Assembly (NCBI RefSeq): GCF_024707525.1 | Contig: NZ_CP062234.1 | Coordinates: 1 to 64,000 of the forward strand | Direction: 5' to 3' | DNA from: Rhizobium sp. TH2 | GTDB taxonomy: Bacteria > Pseudomonadota > Alphaproteobacteria > Rhizobiales > Rhizobiaceae | Length of the DNA: 64,000 nt | Shown: positions 1-8,821 of the stretch, piece by piece | Position numbering within the stretch: the stretch's first letter is position 1 | Layout: each line of letters starts with the position of its first letter | Made by a program: the position numbers and the translations under genes | The notes under the pieces: generated by a model | The model's database searches: none | Seen by the model: the letters and a program-made list of their open reading frames with translations, nothing else | What the model was told of the DNA's origin: nothing

Positions 1-1170
1 ATGAACGTCAACATGACTCCTCCGAAGAATTTCGGCGAGACCCTTCTCGAGCACGGCGGCGAGATTTCGTCCAAATTGAACATGCTGAGGAAAGAGCGGT
101 TTCCCCCAAACGCCCAGAAGACAATTAGAGAATTCTCCTTGGCAGAAGCTGCCGAGTTTATCGGTGTCTCAGATAGCTACCTTCGAAAGCTACATCTGGC
201 TGGTAAAAGTGTCGATCCAACCACGGTCAATCAGCTGGGCCGACGCTATTATTCAATCAGCCGCATAAACGAGTTGCGAGAGCAACTTGGCCGCCTGCCC
301 CATCGGAAAGATCATGAAAAACTGCAGATAATTTCGGTCGTAAATTTCAAAGGTGGGTCGGGAAAGACGACTTCAGCCGCCCATTTGGCACAATATTTCG
401 GCCTCCGTGGATACCGAACTCTTGCAATCGACCTAGATCCTCAAGCGTCGCTCACAACTCTGTTCGGAATTCAACCAGAGCTGGATGGGAAGCCGTCGCT
501 CTATGAAACTCTTCGATATGACGACGAGCGCCGGGCAATCAGTGAAACTATTCAACGGACAAATATTCCTAACCTTGACATCATTCCGGCGAACCTCGAG
601 CTCCAAGAATACGAGTATGAGACGCCGCTCTCGATGCAACATGGGTCGAAGGAAGGGCGGCAGTTTCATACCCGGATCACAAACGCCCTTAAGGAAGTCG
701 ACATCCTCTATGATGTGGTGATTATCGACTGCCCTCCCCAACTTGGTTATCTTACGCTGACAGCGCTAGGTGCATCTACGGCAGTGTTGATAACCATTCA
801 TCCGCAGATGCTCGACGTCATGTCGATGTCCCAATTTCAATTGATGCTGGGGGGTACCCTTCAGACGCTTGATGAGGCCGGCATCGAGATTGGCCTCGAC
901 TGGTTCCGTTACATGGTGACGCGGTACGAACCGATGGACATACCCCAGCAGCAAATGGTCGGCTTCCTTCAGTCGATGTTCGCGGAACACCTACTCAAAA
1001 AGCCGATGCTTAAGTCGACTGCGATTTCGGATGCCGGCATTAGCAAGCAGACTCTTTATGAAGTGGAACGATCCAACATGATCCGCTCGACCTACGATCG
1101 AGCGAGGGAGTCTTTGGACGCTGTGAATGGTGAGGTCTTGGATCTCGTGCAGCAAGTTTGGGGGCGATGA
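1..1170 (+). CDS. repA: RepA, ParA-type partition ATPase and repABC autorepressor
   Basis: RepA drives plasmid segregation with RepB and represses its own operon. The 389-residue protein has an N-terminal helix-turn-helix region (about residues 40-95) followed by a ParA/MinD ATPase fold. The deviant Walker A motif KGGSGKTT lies near residue 118, the second conserved aspartate motif IDLDPQAS near 143, and Walker B VVIIDCPP near 240. Length and order match RepA of rhizobial repABC plasmids. The first base of the window is the A of the ATG, so the promoter, operator and any upstream parS site are not visible. The stop codon overlaps the repB start. RepA identity is secure; incompatibility group cannot be assigned by eye. 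Confidence 0.97.
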   Translation: MNVNMTPPKNFGETLLEHGGEISSKLNMLRKERFPPNAQKTIREFSLAEAAEFIGVSDSYLRKLHLAGKSVDPTTVNQLGRRYYSISRINELREQLGRLPHRKDHEKLQIISVVNFKGGSGKTTSAAHLAQYFGLRGYRTLAIDLDPQASLTTLFGIQPELDGKPSLYETLRYDDERRAISETIQRTNIPNLDIIPANLELQEYEYETPLSMQHGSKEGRQFHTRITNALKEVDILYDVVIIDCPPQLGYLTLTALGASTAVLITIHPQMLDVMSMSQFQLMLGGTLQTLDEAGIEIGLDWFRYMVTRYEPMDIPQQQMVGFLQSMFAEHLLKKPMLKSTAISDAGISKQTLYEVERSNMIRSTYDRARESLDAVNGEVLDLVQQVWGR

Positions 1171-2111
1171 TGGTTAGGAAGAACCTTCTCGCAGGGCTAG
1201 TGTCTGACGAAGCTGATCGTCAGACGGCACAGAGCTACACGAACCAGGGAGCCGCGAAGTCTCTTAAGACGAATATGGAGTCATTGTCTGAAAAAGCATT
1301 AATGGTGGAGCGCGGCGATGTTTTGCTTACACTTGATCCAGGCGTAATCGACCCCTCACCTTTTCGCGATCGTTTGCCGGATTTCGACCCGCAGCCATTC
1401 AAAGACTTTAAACAGTCGATCGCAGACGAAGGTCAAAAAGTACCGATTCAAGTGCGCCCGCATCCCTCGGTACCTAAGCGCTACCAAGTGATCTACGGTC
1501 ATCGTCGACTGCAGGCCGTCACAGAGCTTGGTCTTCAGATCAAGGCTATTCCGATTGAAATTTCCGACGCAGAGCTAGTCGTAGCGCAAGGGATCGAGAA
1601 TGCGGCTCGCCAGGATCTGAGTTGGATCGAGCGGGCGCTCTTCGCAAAGACCATGGAGGATGCTGGAGTAAAGCCGCGCCATATTAAGGCGGCGTTGGCC
1701 ATAAACGACAATCAATTGTCCATGATGAGGTCTGTCTATCAAATCCTTCCTACCGATATAATTGAATCTATCGGACGCGCACCGAAAGTGGGACGACCGA
1801 GGTGGACTGACCTTTCCAAACGCTTCAAGCAGAACCCGCAAGCCGGTCAAGTGCTTCGAAAAACCTTCACAGTTGTGAAGGTTTTGGACTCAAACGAGCG
1901 TTTCGAGATCGCGCTTGACGCTCTGAGGGGCCCACGATTTTCCGCGAAAACTACGGCTTTAGATTTTCAGTTCAAGGATATCGGCAGTGTGAAAGTTATC
2001 GCAGATACTCCACTAGGCGAGGCTTTTGCGGGTTTCCTAGAAATCCGACTGCCAGATCTCGTGGCAGAGTTTAGGCTCCTCAAAGGGGAGTTTAAAAAAG
2101 GAGAAAGTTAG
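1167..2111 (+). CDS. repB: RepB, ParB-type centromere-binding protein
   Basis: RepB binds parS sites and couples them to RepA for partition. The protein starts with the family-typical RKNLLAGL. A ParB/Srx-like nuclease-fold domain follows (residues about 70-150, with YGHRRLQA near 110) and then a central helix-turn-helix region. A TTG at 1158 opens the same frame, but ATG at 1167 overlaps the repA TGA as ATGA. That is the usual coupled arrangement and gives the expected N-terminus, so it is preferred; ATG at 1170 is also possible. Length (about 314 residues) is normal. Confidence 0.96.
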   Translation: MMVRKNLLAGLVSDEADRQTAQSYTNQGAAKSLKTNMESLSEKALMVERGDVLLTLDPGVIDPSPFRDRLPDFDPQPFKDFKQSIADEGQKVPIQVRPHPSVPKRYQVIYGHRRLQAVTELGLQIKAIPIEISDAELVVAQGIENAARQDLSWIERALFAKTMEDAGVKPRHIKAALAINDNQLSMMRSVYQILPTDIIESIGRAPKVGRPRWTDLSKRFKQNPQAGQVLRKTFTVVKVLDSNERFEIALDALRGPRFSAKTTALDFQFKDIGSVKVIADTPLGEAFAGFLEIRLPDLVAEFRLLKGEFKKGES

Positions 2112-2116
2112 CAAAA

Positions 2117-2168
2117 GAAAAAGGCCCCCAAACGTTCCCGTCGTGGAAGCCTTCCTCAGATCTAGACA
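2117..2168 (-). ncRNA. ctRNA, antisense copy-number control RNA
   Basis: RepABC plasmids encode a short counter-transcribed RNA in the repB-repC gap that limits repC expression and causes incompatibility. On the minus strand a promoter with TTGACA (2197-2202), a 17-bp spacer and GATCTT (2174-2179) is followed about 35 bases later by a hairpin. Its arms AAGGCTTCC and GGGGGCCTT pair fully if two G-U pairs are allowed, and a T run follows. Promoter, size near 50 nt and position all match known ctRNAs; the exact 5' end is inferred. Confidence 0.85.
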
Positions 2169-2173
2169 CCCTG

Positions 2174-2202
2174 AAGATCGCACCTCCACGAATCATTGTC
2201 AA
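2174..2202 (-). promoter_or_regulatory. ctRNA promoter
   Basis: On the minus strand TTGACA (2197-2202) and GATCTT (2174-2179) are separated by exactly 17 bp, pointing toward repB. It lies between repB and repC, where antisense RNA promoters of repABC plasmids are found. Confidence 0.75.
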
Positions 2203-2259
2203 GATGGGCACCGTTTCGGTGAGCTGGCCTCTTTTGCCTTATTGAGAGGGTGAAGGACT

Positions 2260-3441
2260 ATGCAGATTGGAAGTGTGACGACGCCCTTTGGGCGGCGGCC
2301 GGCGAAGCTTGCGCTTGTTCGGCAGCAAATGGATATGAGCCCCCCTGCCCGATCGGCAGACAAATGGAAGATATTCAGAGATGTTTGCGAGGCGCGAGAT
2401 CTACTCGGTGTTCCCGACCGCGCCTTGACAGTGCTGAACGCCCTCCTGAGCTTCTATCCGGAGACGGAACTGCGGCATGATGGCCAACTCATCGTCTTCC
2501 CGTCAAACAATCAGCTGGCAGCTCGGGCACACGGAATCGCCGGCGCGACCCTGCGACGGCATCTGGCGGCTCTCGTGGAGGCCGGCATCATCATTCGGCA
2601 GGATAGCCCGAATGGCAAACGCTACGCCAGGAAAGATCGGGCAGGCGACATCGAGACTGCGTTCGGTTTCGATCTCACATCGCTGCTCGCTCGCGCCGAC
2701 GAATTTGCCCTACTTGCACAGCAAATCGCTGCCGACCGGGCAGCGCATAGACGGCTGAAGGAAGCACTGACCATTTGCCGGCGGGATGTCCGTAAGCTGA
2801 TCACAGCCGCCATGGAGGAGGGCGCCGATGGCGATTGGGCGACGATCGAGGCCATGTATATTGACCAGGTCAGCAGGATTCCACGCTCTCCAACCTCGGA
2901 GAATTTGAAGGAAATCCTCGAAGACATGCAGATGCTGCGCTTGGAAATCCTCAACATTCTGGAAATGCAGCTAAAATCAGAAAAAACGGACGCCAATGAT
3001 GACCATTTTGAGCGTCACATACAGAATTCAAATCCCGACTCTATCCATGATCTTGAACCGCGCTCTGAAAAAGAGCAGGGGGTAAAACCTGAGCTGAAAA
3101 GCTTCCCCCTGGGCATGGTGCTGAAGGCCTGCCCGGAAATCATCATGTACGGCAAGGGCGGCGAGATTGGCAGCTGGCGTGATCTGATGGCCGCCGCGGT
3201 GGTGGTGCGGTCGATGCTGGGCGTCAGCCCCTCGGCCTATCAGCAAGCCTGCGAGGTGATGGGGCCAGAGAACGCCGCCGCCGTGATGGCAAGCATTCTC
3301 GAGCGGGGAGGGCATATCAACTCTGCCGGCGGCTATTTGAGGTCGCTCACCGAACGGGCGCGGAAGGGAGAGTTTTCCCTGGGTCCGATGCTGATGGCGC
3401 TGCTCAGGGCGAACGGGATGGAATTGCCAAGGACGGGGTGA
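2260..3441 (+). CDS. repC: RepC replication initiator
   Basis: RepC is the initiator that acts on an origin lying inside its own gene. The 393-residue protein begins with the typical FGRRP segment, has a winged-helix region near residues 80-120 (LAARAHGIAGATLRRHLAALVE), and ends with the usual C-terminal helical domain. ATG at 2260 follows GAAGGA at good spacing. A locally AT-richer patch near 2970-3060 is the likely place of the internal origin, as in other repC genes (inference). The 148-bp gap from repB holds the ctRNA. Confidence 0.97.
   Translation: MQIGSVTTPFGRRPAKLALVRQQMDMSPPARSADKWKIFRDVCEARDLLGVPDRALTVLNALLSFYPETELRHDGQLIVFPSNNQLAARAHGIAGATLRRHLAALVEAGIIIRQDSPNGKRYARKDRAGDIETAFGFDLTSLLARADEFALLAQQIAADRAAHRRLKEALTICRRDVRKLITAAMEEGADGDWATIEAMYIDQVSRIPRSPTSENLKEILEDMQMLRLEILNILEMQLKSEKTDANDDHFERHIQNSNPDSIHDLEPRSEKEQGVKPELKSFPLGMVLKACPEIIMYGKGGEIGSWRDLMAAAVVVRSMLGVSPSAYQQACEVMGPENAAAVMASILERGGHINSAGGYLRSLTERARKGEFSLGPMLMALLRANGMELPRTG
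2960..3070. other. Probable oriV region inside repC
   Basis: The middle of repC here is visibly AT-richer than the rest of the gene. In repABC plasmids studied elsewhere the origin is a central AT-rich segment of repC. No iterons are obvious, so this rests on family knowledge and local composition. Confidence 0.4.
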
Positions 3442-3465
3442 GGGGCATGCGTATGGTGCGAGCGG

Positions 3466-3693
3466 CTAGTCCTCCGGCACAAGGCCATCGAACACTTCGA
3501 GCAGCGCATCGACAATCGCCTGACCCAGCAAGTTGGCCGTGTCTGCGATCTTGTCCTCGGACATGTCACGCGCAGCAAGGGCCAGATTGCCGCCCTGTTC
3601 AGCAACGATGGCGCGTGATCGTTCGATTGCCCATTGGGCAAAGTCGCTGCGGTTTTCGATCGACATGGTTTCGGTTGGGAGCTCGTCGTTCAT
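3466..3693 (-). CDS. Small hypothetical protein (75 aa)
   Basis: A 75-residue acidic protein convergent with repC. The reading frame is clean and the ATG at 3693 follows an AAAGG sequence. The predicted product is helical (segment AIVAEQGGNLALAARDM) with no motif I recognise. An internal Met (MSIENRSDF) is another possible start. Its place beside repC suggests a plasmid backbone accessory, but no function can be given. Confidence 0.55.
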   Translation of the reverse strand: MNDELPTETMSIENRSDFAQWAIERSRAIVAEQGGNLALAARDMSEDKIADTANLLGQAIVDALLEVFDGLVPED

Positions 3694-3769
3694 GTAGGGC
3701 CTTTCGGTAGGGGTGACGTGTTGCGTGAAGAGGTGGCGGTGCTTCTAGATGTGATGCGGCACGTTCGCG

Positions 3770-3988
3770 TCAGGTGTCCTCATCCGCTGCGGCGTGGGTC
3801 AGCCTGGCCAGATGCTTCTGTCGCTCCGAGAGCCGGGTTTGCAATCGTCCCAGAAACTTCGCTGTCAGTACCGTGGGCTCACCCAGCCGCTGCAATTCGG
3901 CAACCACGCGTTCCTGCTGGGTGATCGCCCGTTGAAGCTCAGAAATCTGGCTATGCAATGAAACGGCATCGTCTGCATCCGGAAACAT
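3770..3988 (-). CDS. Small coiled-coil hypothetical protein (72 aa)
   Basis: The C-terminal 72 residues of a longer open frame look like real protein. After MFPDADDAV comes a heptad-patterned helix (SQISELQRAITQQERVVAELQ) and a basic helix (GRLQTRLSERQKHLARL). The upstream part, reaching to 4270, has a composition unlike protein, so the Met at 3988 is preferred although its ribosome site is weak. No family recognised. Confidence 0.45.
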   Translation of the reverse strand: MFPDADDAVSLHSQISELQRAITQQERVVAELQRLGEPTVLTAKFLGRLQTRLSERQKHLARLTHAAADEDT

Positions 3989-4276
3989 TGGCTCATTCTC
4001 ATCAAATTTAGATCTAAGTATCTGGGTAGCGACTGGCAGACCATTTTTTAAGCGATAAAACAAGGAAGACGCGATTGCGGACAACGATCGTATCTCACCA
4101 AACGGATGGTTCTCCCCATCAGGCGGCCTGGGCAAAATCAGGTTGGACTGCCGCGATTTCGTTTCGAACGCCCCCAAAACGAAAGTCATTCGCATACGAA
4201 CGAATGTCGTTTTACTGAAACAAATCATTTCTATCAGGGGTGCCGACACGAACGACTGACCGCGGGACAAAGCATC

Positions 4277-4483
4277 ATGGACGTGATTAACTCGGTTATC
4301 GCAGTGGCAGCAACCCTCGCCGGCCTCTGGACATCGGCGGTGCTTCAGGATGTTCGCGCCGCACGAAACGAAGATATCGTCGTAGCGTCCTCTGCAACAA
4401 AGACCCGCGGCTTCGATATGTCCGTCGCTTCGCCGGTGCGGGCGGCCCCCAAACCGATCGGGGGTGGGCGACCAATTCGATAA
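4277..4483 (+). CDS. Hypothetical small protein with N-terminal hydrophobic segment (68 aa)
   Basis: From the ATG at 4277 the frame encodes a hydrophobic stretch (VINSVIAVAATLAGLWTSAVL), then a polar, proline-rich tail. It could be a signal anchor or a single-pass membrane protein. The frame extends upstream to 4106, but that part looks non-coding. No clear Shine-Dalgarno sequence; weak call. Confidence 0.3.
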   Translation: MDVINSVIAVAATLAGLWTSAVLQDVRAARNEDIVVASSATKTRGFDMSVASPVRAAPKPIGGGRPIR

Positions 4484-4527
4484 TACGATCCGATCGAGGT
4501 CGCCACGATCAAGCGCGCGGAACCGGG

Positions 4528-5823
4528 CTATCTCGTGTCGAACAACGCTCTGTCTCCTTTAAGACCTATTCCGAGCCTCTCCAGGCCAAGCTTGATTTCT
4601 GGTGCGTCCATAAAGAGATCCCATAGAAGCCCCGACCGGTGGTTTTCGATCATCGCCACGATCGGCCCCTGGTTTACCGCGAGATAGCTCTTCGAAATCC
4701 ACTGGCCGCTGGCAGCGAACGCATCGACGAAACCGTAGCGGCCCCAGAGTCGGCCGTCGGCAACTGCCAGATAATGCCTCAGCGCGGCTTCGGCCTCTGC
4801 CGGCAGATATGGAAAACTCGAGAGTGCAGCAGTCGGGGCAATAATGCCTAAATCATGGTCCGGCGCGCTCGCCAGGTAATTCCGTGGGCCATGTGACGAC
4901 GTCAATCCCCAGCAAGCCGCTCCATAGCCGACATGTTGGTTCGGATTGGCGACAGCATGCGCATGGTGGATTGATGCATGGGCCAGGTTCTGTTCCCAAT
5001 AGTCGCAATATCGGTCCAGCATGCGGCTCGGATCGAGGCCACAGAATGCGGAATGCGCGAGGAAGAGCGGACCTCCGAACGGCCGGCCTACCGGCAGGAC
5101 GTGACCGTAATAGCTGTTGCCATTGCGCAAGGCGCCATTCCCGGCCCAGCCGTGATGGAACACGCTTTCATCGACTGCGTGTTGTCGTGCACCGGCCGCG
5201 AGAACGTAAGCGAGCAGACCCTCGTTCCAACCGGTGATTGGAAGCGCCATCTTCCATTGATGCTTTGGACTCCAATGCCAATACAGCGGCTTGGATGGCT
5301 CGGGCGCGTACCAACACCACTCCACCTCATCGATCAATGCCTGGATCGATCTTCGTAGCCGACGCTCACCTGGCGCTTCGCCATCGAAATACTGTCGTGC
5401 GCAAATCAAGCCTTGCAGAAGGAGCGCGGTCTCGACGAGATCGCCGCCATCGTCGCGACGTGAGAAAGGGACGACGTCTCCCGTCGCTCCGTTGATGAAA
5501 TGCGGGAAGGCGCCATGGAAGCGCGGCACTTTCGTGAGAAAGGCAACCATCTGAAGCATCCGCTCCAGCGCCTGTCGGCGGTCGATCCCGCCACGGCTGA
5601 CGGCGACAATGATTGCCAGGAACGAAAAGCCCGAGCCGCCGATCGAAACGAGATCATTGCGTGGCTTGCCAAAACTCAAACGTCGATCATAGGCAAGCCC
5701 GCTGACGGGATGCGCACCCTCCCAGAAATACGAGATCGTTGCCCTTTGAACGTGATTAAGCAGCTCAGCCAGGGGCATTGTATAGGGGGGCGTCAGCATG
5801 ACGGAAGTTGGTAAACTCGGCAT
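4528..5823 (-). CDS. Glycoamylase-domain protein, GH144-like (beta-1,2-glucanase candidate)
   Basis: The product resembles the glycoamylase (PF10091) family, which includes GH144 endo-beta-1,2-glucanases with an alpha/alpha-barrel. Visible hallmarks are FWEGAHPVSGLAYDR near the start, VSIGGSGF, a central WHWSPKHQW with TGWNEGLLAYVLA, and the late segments ACWGLTSSHGP and GRYGFVDAF. Rhizobia make cyclic beta-1,2-glucan, so a role in handling it is plausible (inference). The open frame reaches a TTG at 6063, but its first 80 codons do not look like protein. I place the start at ATG 5823; 5799 and 5778 are alternatives, and none has a good ribosome site. No convincing signal peptide in this reading. 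Confidence 0.75.
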   Translation of the reverse strand: MPSLPTSVMLTPPYTMPLAELLNHVQRATISYFWEGAHPVSGLAYDRRLSFGKPRNDLVSIGGSGFSFLAIIVAVSRGGIDRRQALERMLQMVAFLTKVPRFHGAFPHFINGATGDVVPFSRRDDGGDLVETALLLQGLICARQYFDGEAPGERRLRRSIQALIDEVEWCWYAPEPSKPLYWHWSPKHQWKMALPITGWNEGLLAYVLAAGARQHAVDESVFHHGWAGNGALRNGNSYYGHVLPVGRPFGGPLFLAHSAFCGLDPSRMLDRYCDYWEQNLAHASIHHAHAVANPNQHVGYGAACWGLTSSHGPRNYLASAPDHDLGIIAPTAALSSFPYLPAEAEAALRHYLAVADGRLWGRYGFVDAFAASGQWISKSYLAVNQGPIVAMIENHRSGLLWDLFMDAPEIKLGLERLGIGLKGDRALFDTR

Positions 5824-6049
5824 TGTCATTGTCTTGTACCATAACACTGATGCCCGCAATGCGATCCGCGTGTCAGGCATTGTGACGTCGCTGTCCTTTG
5901 TTGTATCAGCGGGAACCGACTGAGAGGCTCGAGGATTTCTGGTCCATCTGAAACGCGAGGGTCTTGCGATGGACTGGGATAGAAGAGGCAGCGTGCTTTG
6001 GCTTGAGCCATATTCCGAGCAGCCGGAAGCATCACGTTTCGAAACCGAT

Positions 6050-6277
6050 ATGGCATCGGTCAAATACCCTCACGCCATAGAGGCGCTTCGCGAGGTTTAT
6101 ACCCGTCTTCAGGAGCCGAACCCGCCCGCGACCGAGCCCTGGATGCTGTGGAACGATGGGACGATTTTCTCGCCGGGCCAGATCATCGCGGTGAAGGACC
6201 TGTTCGACCAGGAGAGCAAAGGCCGCGGCGGCCCATTGGGCAGGCCGATGCCAGCCGGGATGATATCTACCGATTGA
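6050..6277 (+). CDS. Small hypothetical protein (75 aa)
   Basis: A 75-residue frame beginning MASVKYPHAIEALREVY and containing WMLWNDGTIFSPGQIIAV. Its amino-acid make-up is protein-like. An upstream in-frame ATG at 5969 would add 27 residues. It is divergent from the glucanase-like gene. No family recognised. Confidence 0.45.
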   Translation: MASVKYPHAIEALREVYTRLQEPNPPATEPWMLWNDGTIFSPGQIIAVKDLFDQESKGRGGPLGRPMPAGMISTD

Positions 6278-6314
6278 GACGGCCCCGGCAAATGCACTGC
6301 GAGCGGCCGGTCGG

Positions 6315-6339
6315 CAAAAAAAGGCCGCACGTGGCGGCC
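6315..6339 (-). terminator. Rho-independent terminator for the cupin gene
   Basis: On the minus strand a perfect GGCCGC/GCGGCC stem with a 5-nt loop (6323-6339) is followed by a run of about eight T (6315-6322). It sits 160 bp downstream of the cupin gene on the same strand. Confidence 0.75.
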
Positions 6340-6499
6340 AAAGACGGGTCGCAGGGGGCGACCCGCGGGGAATATCTCACAGGGCGCCTAACAGGAGGGG
6401 AAGGCCAATGAGAACGTTGGGCTTCTACGACGGCTTTGTTTCGGGTCGATGACATCTGCATTTAGCCGGCCAAAACGCCCCTACTTCCAGTACCGCAAA

Positions 6500-6997
6500 T
6501 CACATTCGCCACAGTCGATTTAAGGTGCCCGCACCCGCAGTGACCGGGTCAGTATCGGGAAGTGCGCAATCTCGGATCGCGGTAAGATCGGCCTCGCTCG
6601 GGGCGTCGGTTTTCATGTCGGCGGTCTGGCCCGGCGGGTAAGCGCCGATCACCAGGAAATCGGCGGTGGCGCTCAGCCGGCAGTGACCGGTTCCGGCAGG
6701 TAGAAGGAGACAGTCTCCCGCCGAGACATCGACGAGCTGCGCGCCCTGGCCACCGAGAGCAACACGCGCCTTGCCGCCGGCTATGCCAAGGGCCTCGTGC
6801 GCCTTGGTATGATAGTGGTGATAATTGTAGATCCCGTTTCGCCAGACATGCTGCCACCCGTTTCGGGCAAATTCCGCTTCGAAGGCAGCTGCGAGACCCT
6901 CTGGAACTATCAGTGCCTGGCGATAGACGATGACGGGCAGGGCAGGATGGTTGGGAACGAAACCATTCGGTTTCAGCAAGAGGGTTTCGATGTTCAT
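6500..6997 (-). CDS. Cupin domain protein, YjlB-like
   Basis: A single-domain cupin of 165 residues. Near the middle it has HHYHTKAHEALGIAGG, which supplies metal-binding histidines and a glutamate, and later LLLPAGTGHCRL, the second cupin motif. The pattern resembles the YjlB family of uncharacterised cupins. The frame opens at GTG 7033, but ATG 6997 is preceded by TGAGG at normal spacing and gives the expected MNIETLLL start. A terminator follows at 6315-6339, so it is probably monocistronic. Substrate unknown. Confidence 0.8.
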   Translation of the reverse strand: MNIETLLLKPNGFVPNHPALPVIVYRQALIVPEGLAAAFEAEFARNGWQHVWRNGIYNYHHYHTKAHEALGIAGGKARVALGGQGAQLVDVSAGDCLLLPAGTGHCRLSATADFLVIGAYPPGQTADMKTDAPSEADLTAIRDCALPDTDPVTAGAGTLNRLWRM

Positions 6998-7080
6998 AGG
7001 AGCCTCAGGAATTAGGCAATTGAACGTCGGCACAAGGTTGAGGTTCCGTGCTGCGAAGCCCGTCGCTCAACATCCAGCCG

Positions 7081-7182
7081 TCAGGTCGATAAGACCAGCG
7101 CAATGACAATCAACCACATCACGACCTGGACGACATCGATATTGAAATTGACGCTAAATCGAAACCGCTTTTCGCTATTCAT
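7081..7182 (-). CDS. Single-pass membrane miniprotein (33 aa)
   Basis: Thirty-three residues: a short basic start (MNSEKRFRF), then a hydrophobic helix (VVQVVMWLIVIALVL) ending at the C-terminus. ATG at 7182 has GGAG seven bases upstream, which decides it over longer in-frame options. Probably an inner-membrane small protein; no family recognised. Confidence 0.5.
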   Translation of the reverse strand: MNSEKRFRFSVNFNIDVVQVVMWLIVIALVLST

Positions 7183-7688
7183 GGCAATCTCCATCAAGGA
7201 ATATAATCCTATATTGGCTGACGAGTCTCGATGAGTCAAGGGGCGCGCGCAGGCGCCTGATGTTAGCGTCTCAATTTCCGTTGCCTTGGGCGATGCAAAT
7301 CGGCGTTGATGCATCGTGGCCAGGCATTCTGTGCCTATGGCTCGAACGAGACCGTTAAATATATAAGCAAGTTCAGATATTTCTATCGACGCAAGTTTCG
7401 CACAAGCTTGGGAGAGTGAACTTCACCTGCGCTGCGCATTAATGCGCGGCCGGTGGGTGGCCCCTTAACCAACTTGCCGGCTGCGTCTAGCATCACAATG
7501 ACTGACTAGCATTTGCCGCGATTGATCAAACGAGATACTGAGCCGACGACCGGGCGATTTGTGCGAAGTCATAATTTGGCGGGCGGGGGCTTAGCCCGCT
7601 TGTTTCTATGCGCTGTCAATCACTTCCTTGCGGGCCGTCTTGGGCGAATGCGACTCCAAGCGGTTCTCGATCCGCTCGCAAGTCCGTA
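7183..7688. other. Intergenic stretch without a convincing gene
   Basis: About 500 bp with only unconvincing frames. It holds a perfect 14-bp palindrome, GCGCATTAATGCGC (7434-7447), and a GC-rich stem around 7578-7600 (GCGGGC with GCCCGC) followed by a T-rich stretch, possibly a plus-strand terminator. No RNA gene is evident. Confidence 0.4.
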
Positions 7689-8006
7689 CTATTCGCCTGT
7701 AACTGTCGGAGTCTGCATGCTCATGACCTCGTGACCTTCCGGGTCGAATATGCGAGCAACGGTGACGCCTGACATCAGATGACGAAGCAAGCCGATGGTT
7801 GCTTCGAACTCGACTTTTGCCAATGGACCAGAATGCGTTGTTGTCGCGATGACATTCTGGCCTGATTGATACTCGATCATAAATGTCATGACGGTATTCA
7901 GCTCATCATGGACAGGTAAAGGGCCGGAACCGGGAAGCTTAATCCCACAGTGATAGGAACTGTCAGCTTGATCAATTGGAGTTTGAATGTCCTGCGACCA
8001 TGCCAA
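7689..8006 (-). CDS. Hypothetical protein (about 105 aa)
   Basis: The frame from TTG 8006 encodes a protein-like sequence with MTFMIEYQSGQNVIATTTHSG and an ending PEGHEVMSMQTPTVTGE. A good ribosome site (AAGGAG) with an ATG lies just upstream but in a different frame. Either a TTG is used or a 1-2 base indel separates start and body. No family recognised. Confidence 0.45.
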   Translation of the reverse strand: MAWSQDIQTPIDQADSSYHCGIKLPGSGPLPVHDELNTVMTFMIEYQSGQNVIATTTHSGPLAKVEFEATIGLLRHLMSGVTVARIFDPEGHEVMSMQTPTVTGE

Positions 8007-8373
8007 TGGTAAGTCATGCTCTTATCTCCTTCACAAGAAAAGAAGACGATGTCACTCAGAGAGTCAATCGATTCGGTCGGCGTCGGGAATAATATTCACT
8101 GAGACTAGAACAATCTGTCGTTGTTATGTGACTGCCAGTAAGATGATTGAGCTTCAACTGGTCGCGTCGTCTTGGCGTGAGCCGAACAGTGCCATGCAAG
8201 CCTGGCTGCAGTCCGCGGCTAGTTTTTGTCTACTAACCTATTGGTCTGGTCTGGGTCACCGCTACCCCGACAATTCCGCTGCCGGGAGCGGCTTGTCCTG
8301 ACCTCCAAATCGCTGCAGAGTGAGGGCGTTCAATCCAGCGGGCCGTCAGGCCCTAAATATCGAAAGAGAAGAT
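8007..8373. other. Leader and promoter region of the cold-shock gene
   Basis: A 367-bp stretch with no credible gene. It ends in the ribosome site of the cold-shock gene. Cold-shock genes often have long untranslated leaders, so part of it may be transcribed, but I see no clear cold-box or strong hairpin. Confidence 0.3.
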
Positions 8374-8580
8374 ATGGCTACCGGAACTGTCAAATGGTTC
8401 AATGAAACAAAGGGTTTCGGATTTATACAGCCGGACGACGGGAGCGCTGACGTGTTCGTGCATGTGTCCGCCGTCCAACGCGCTGGGCTTCGTGGTCTCA
8501 ACGAAGGGCAGAAAATTTCCTATGAACTGGTGAAAGATCGCAAATCTGGGAAGATGTCAGCCGATAACCTCCAGAGCTGA
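8374..8580 (+). CDS. Cold-shock protein, CspA family
   Basis: A 68-residue single OB-fold nucleic-acid-binding protein. Both RNA-binding motifs are present: KGFGFI near residue 16 and VFVHVSA near residue 28. The opening [10 protein letters not shown] is diagnostic. The frame extends upstream to 8320, but ATG 8374 gives the canonical length and follows GAAAGAGAAG. Likely an RNA chaperone or antiterminator; plasmid-borne copies are common in rhizobia. Confidence 0.95.
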   Translation: MATGTVKWFNETKGFGFIQPDDGSADVFVHVSAVQRAGLRGLNEGQKISYELVKDRKSGKMSADNLQS

Positions 8581-8632
8581 CAGCCATCTTTCGGTATAGA
8601 TCACTGTGTTGGAGGGAAAGGCACAGTTTGGC

Positions 8633-8746
8633 ATGAACAAAAAGATTGAGGCGGCCAGAAAGTTGGCCGCCCAAAAACATGGCACTAGACTGGATAGTGG
8701 GCTTAATGCAGCCGAGATCAATAGAGACATAAGGGAATATCGCTGA
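8633..8746 (+). CDS. Small basic hypothetical protein (37 aa)
   Basis: A short frame encoding MNKKIEAARKLAAQKHG, then a helical, charged tail (AAEINRDIREYR) and a TGA. It lies 52 bp after the cold-shock gene on the same strand, with GGAGGGAAAGG upstream but spaced long. Composition is protein-like; no family recognised. Confidence 0.35.
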   Translation: MNKKIEAARKLAAQKHGTRLDSGLNAAEINRDIREYR

Positions 8747-8821
8747 GGCCGCCAACTCTGGTCTTCAAAAGCTTTGGGCGCAGGCCTTGGAGGCATGATC
8801 TACGTGTGCCGTCGTTGAGGA

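Noticed and set aside
2112..4500. parS sites for RepB near repC
   Set aside because: I looked for the GTT-N4-GC-N4-AAC pattern downstream of repC and found no convincing copy; it may lie upstream of repA outside the window.
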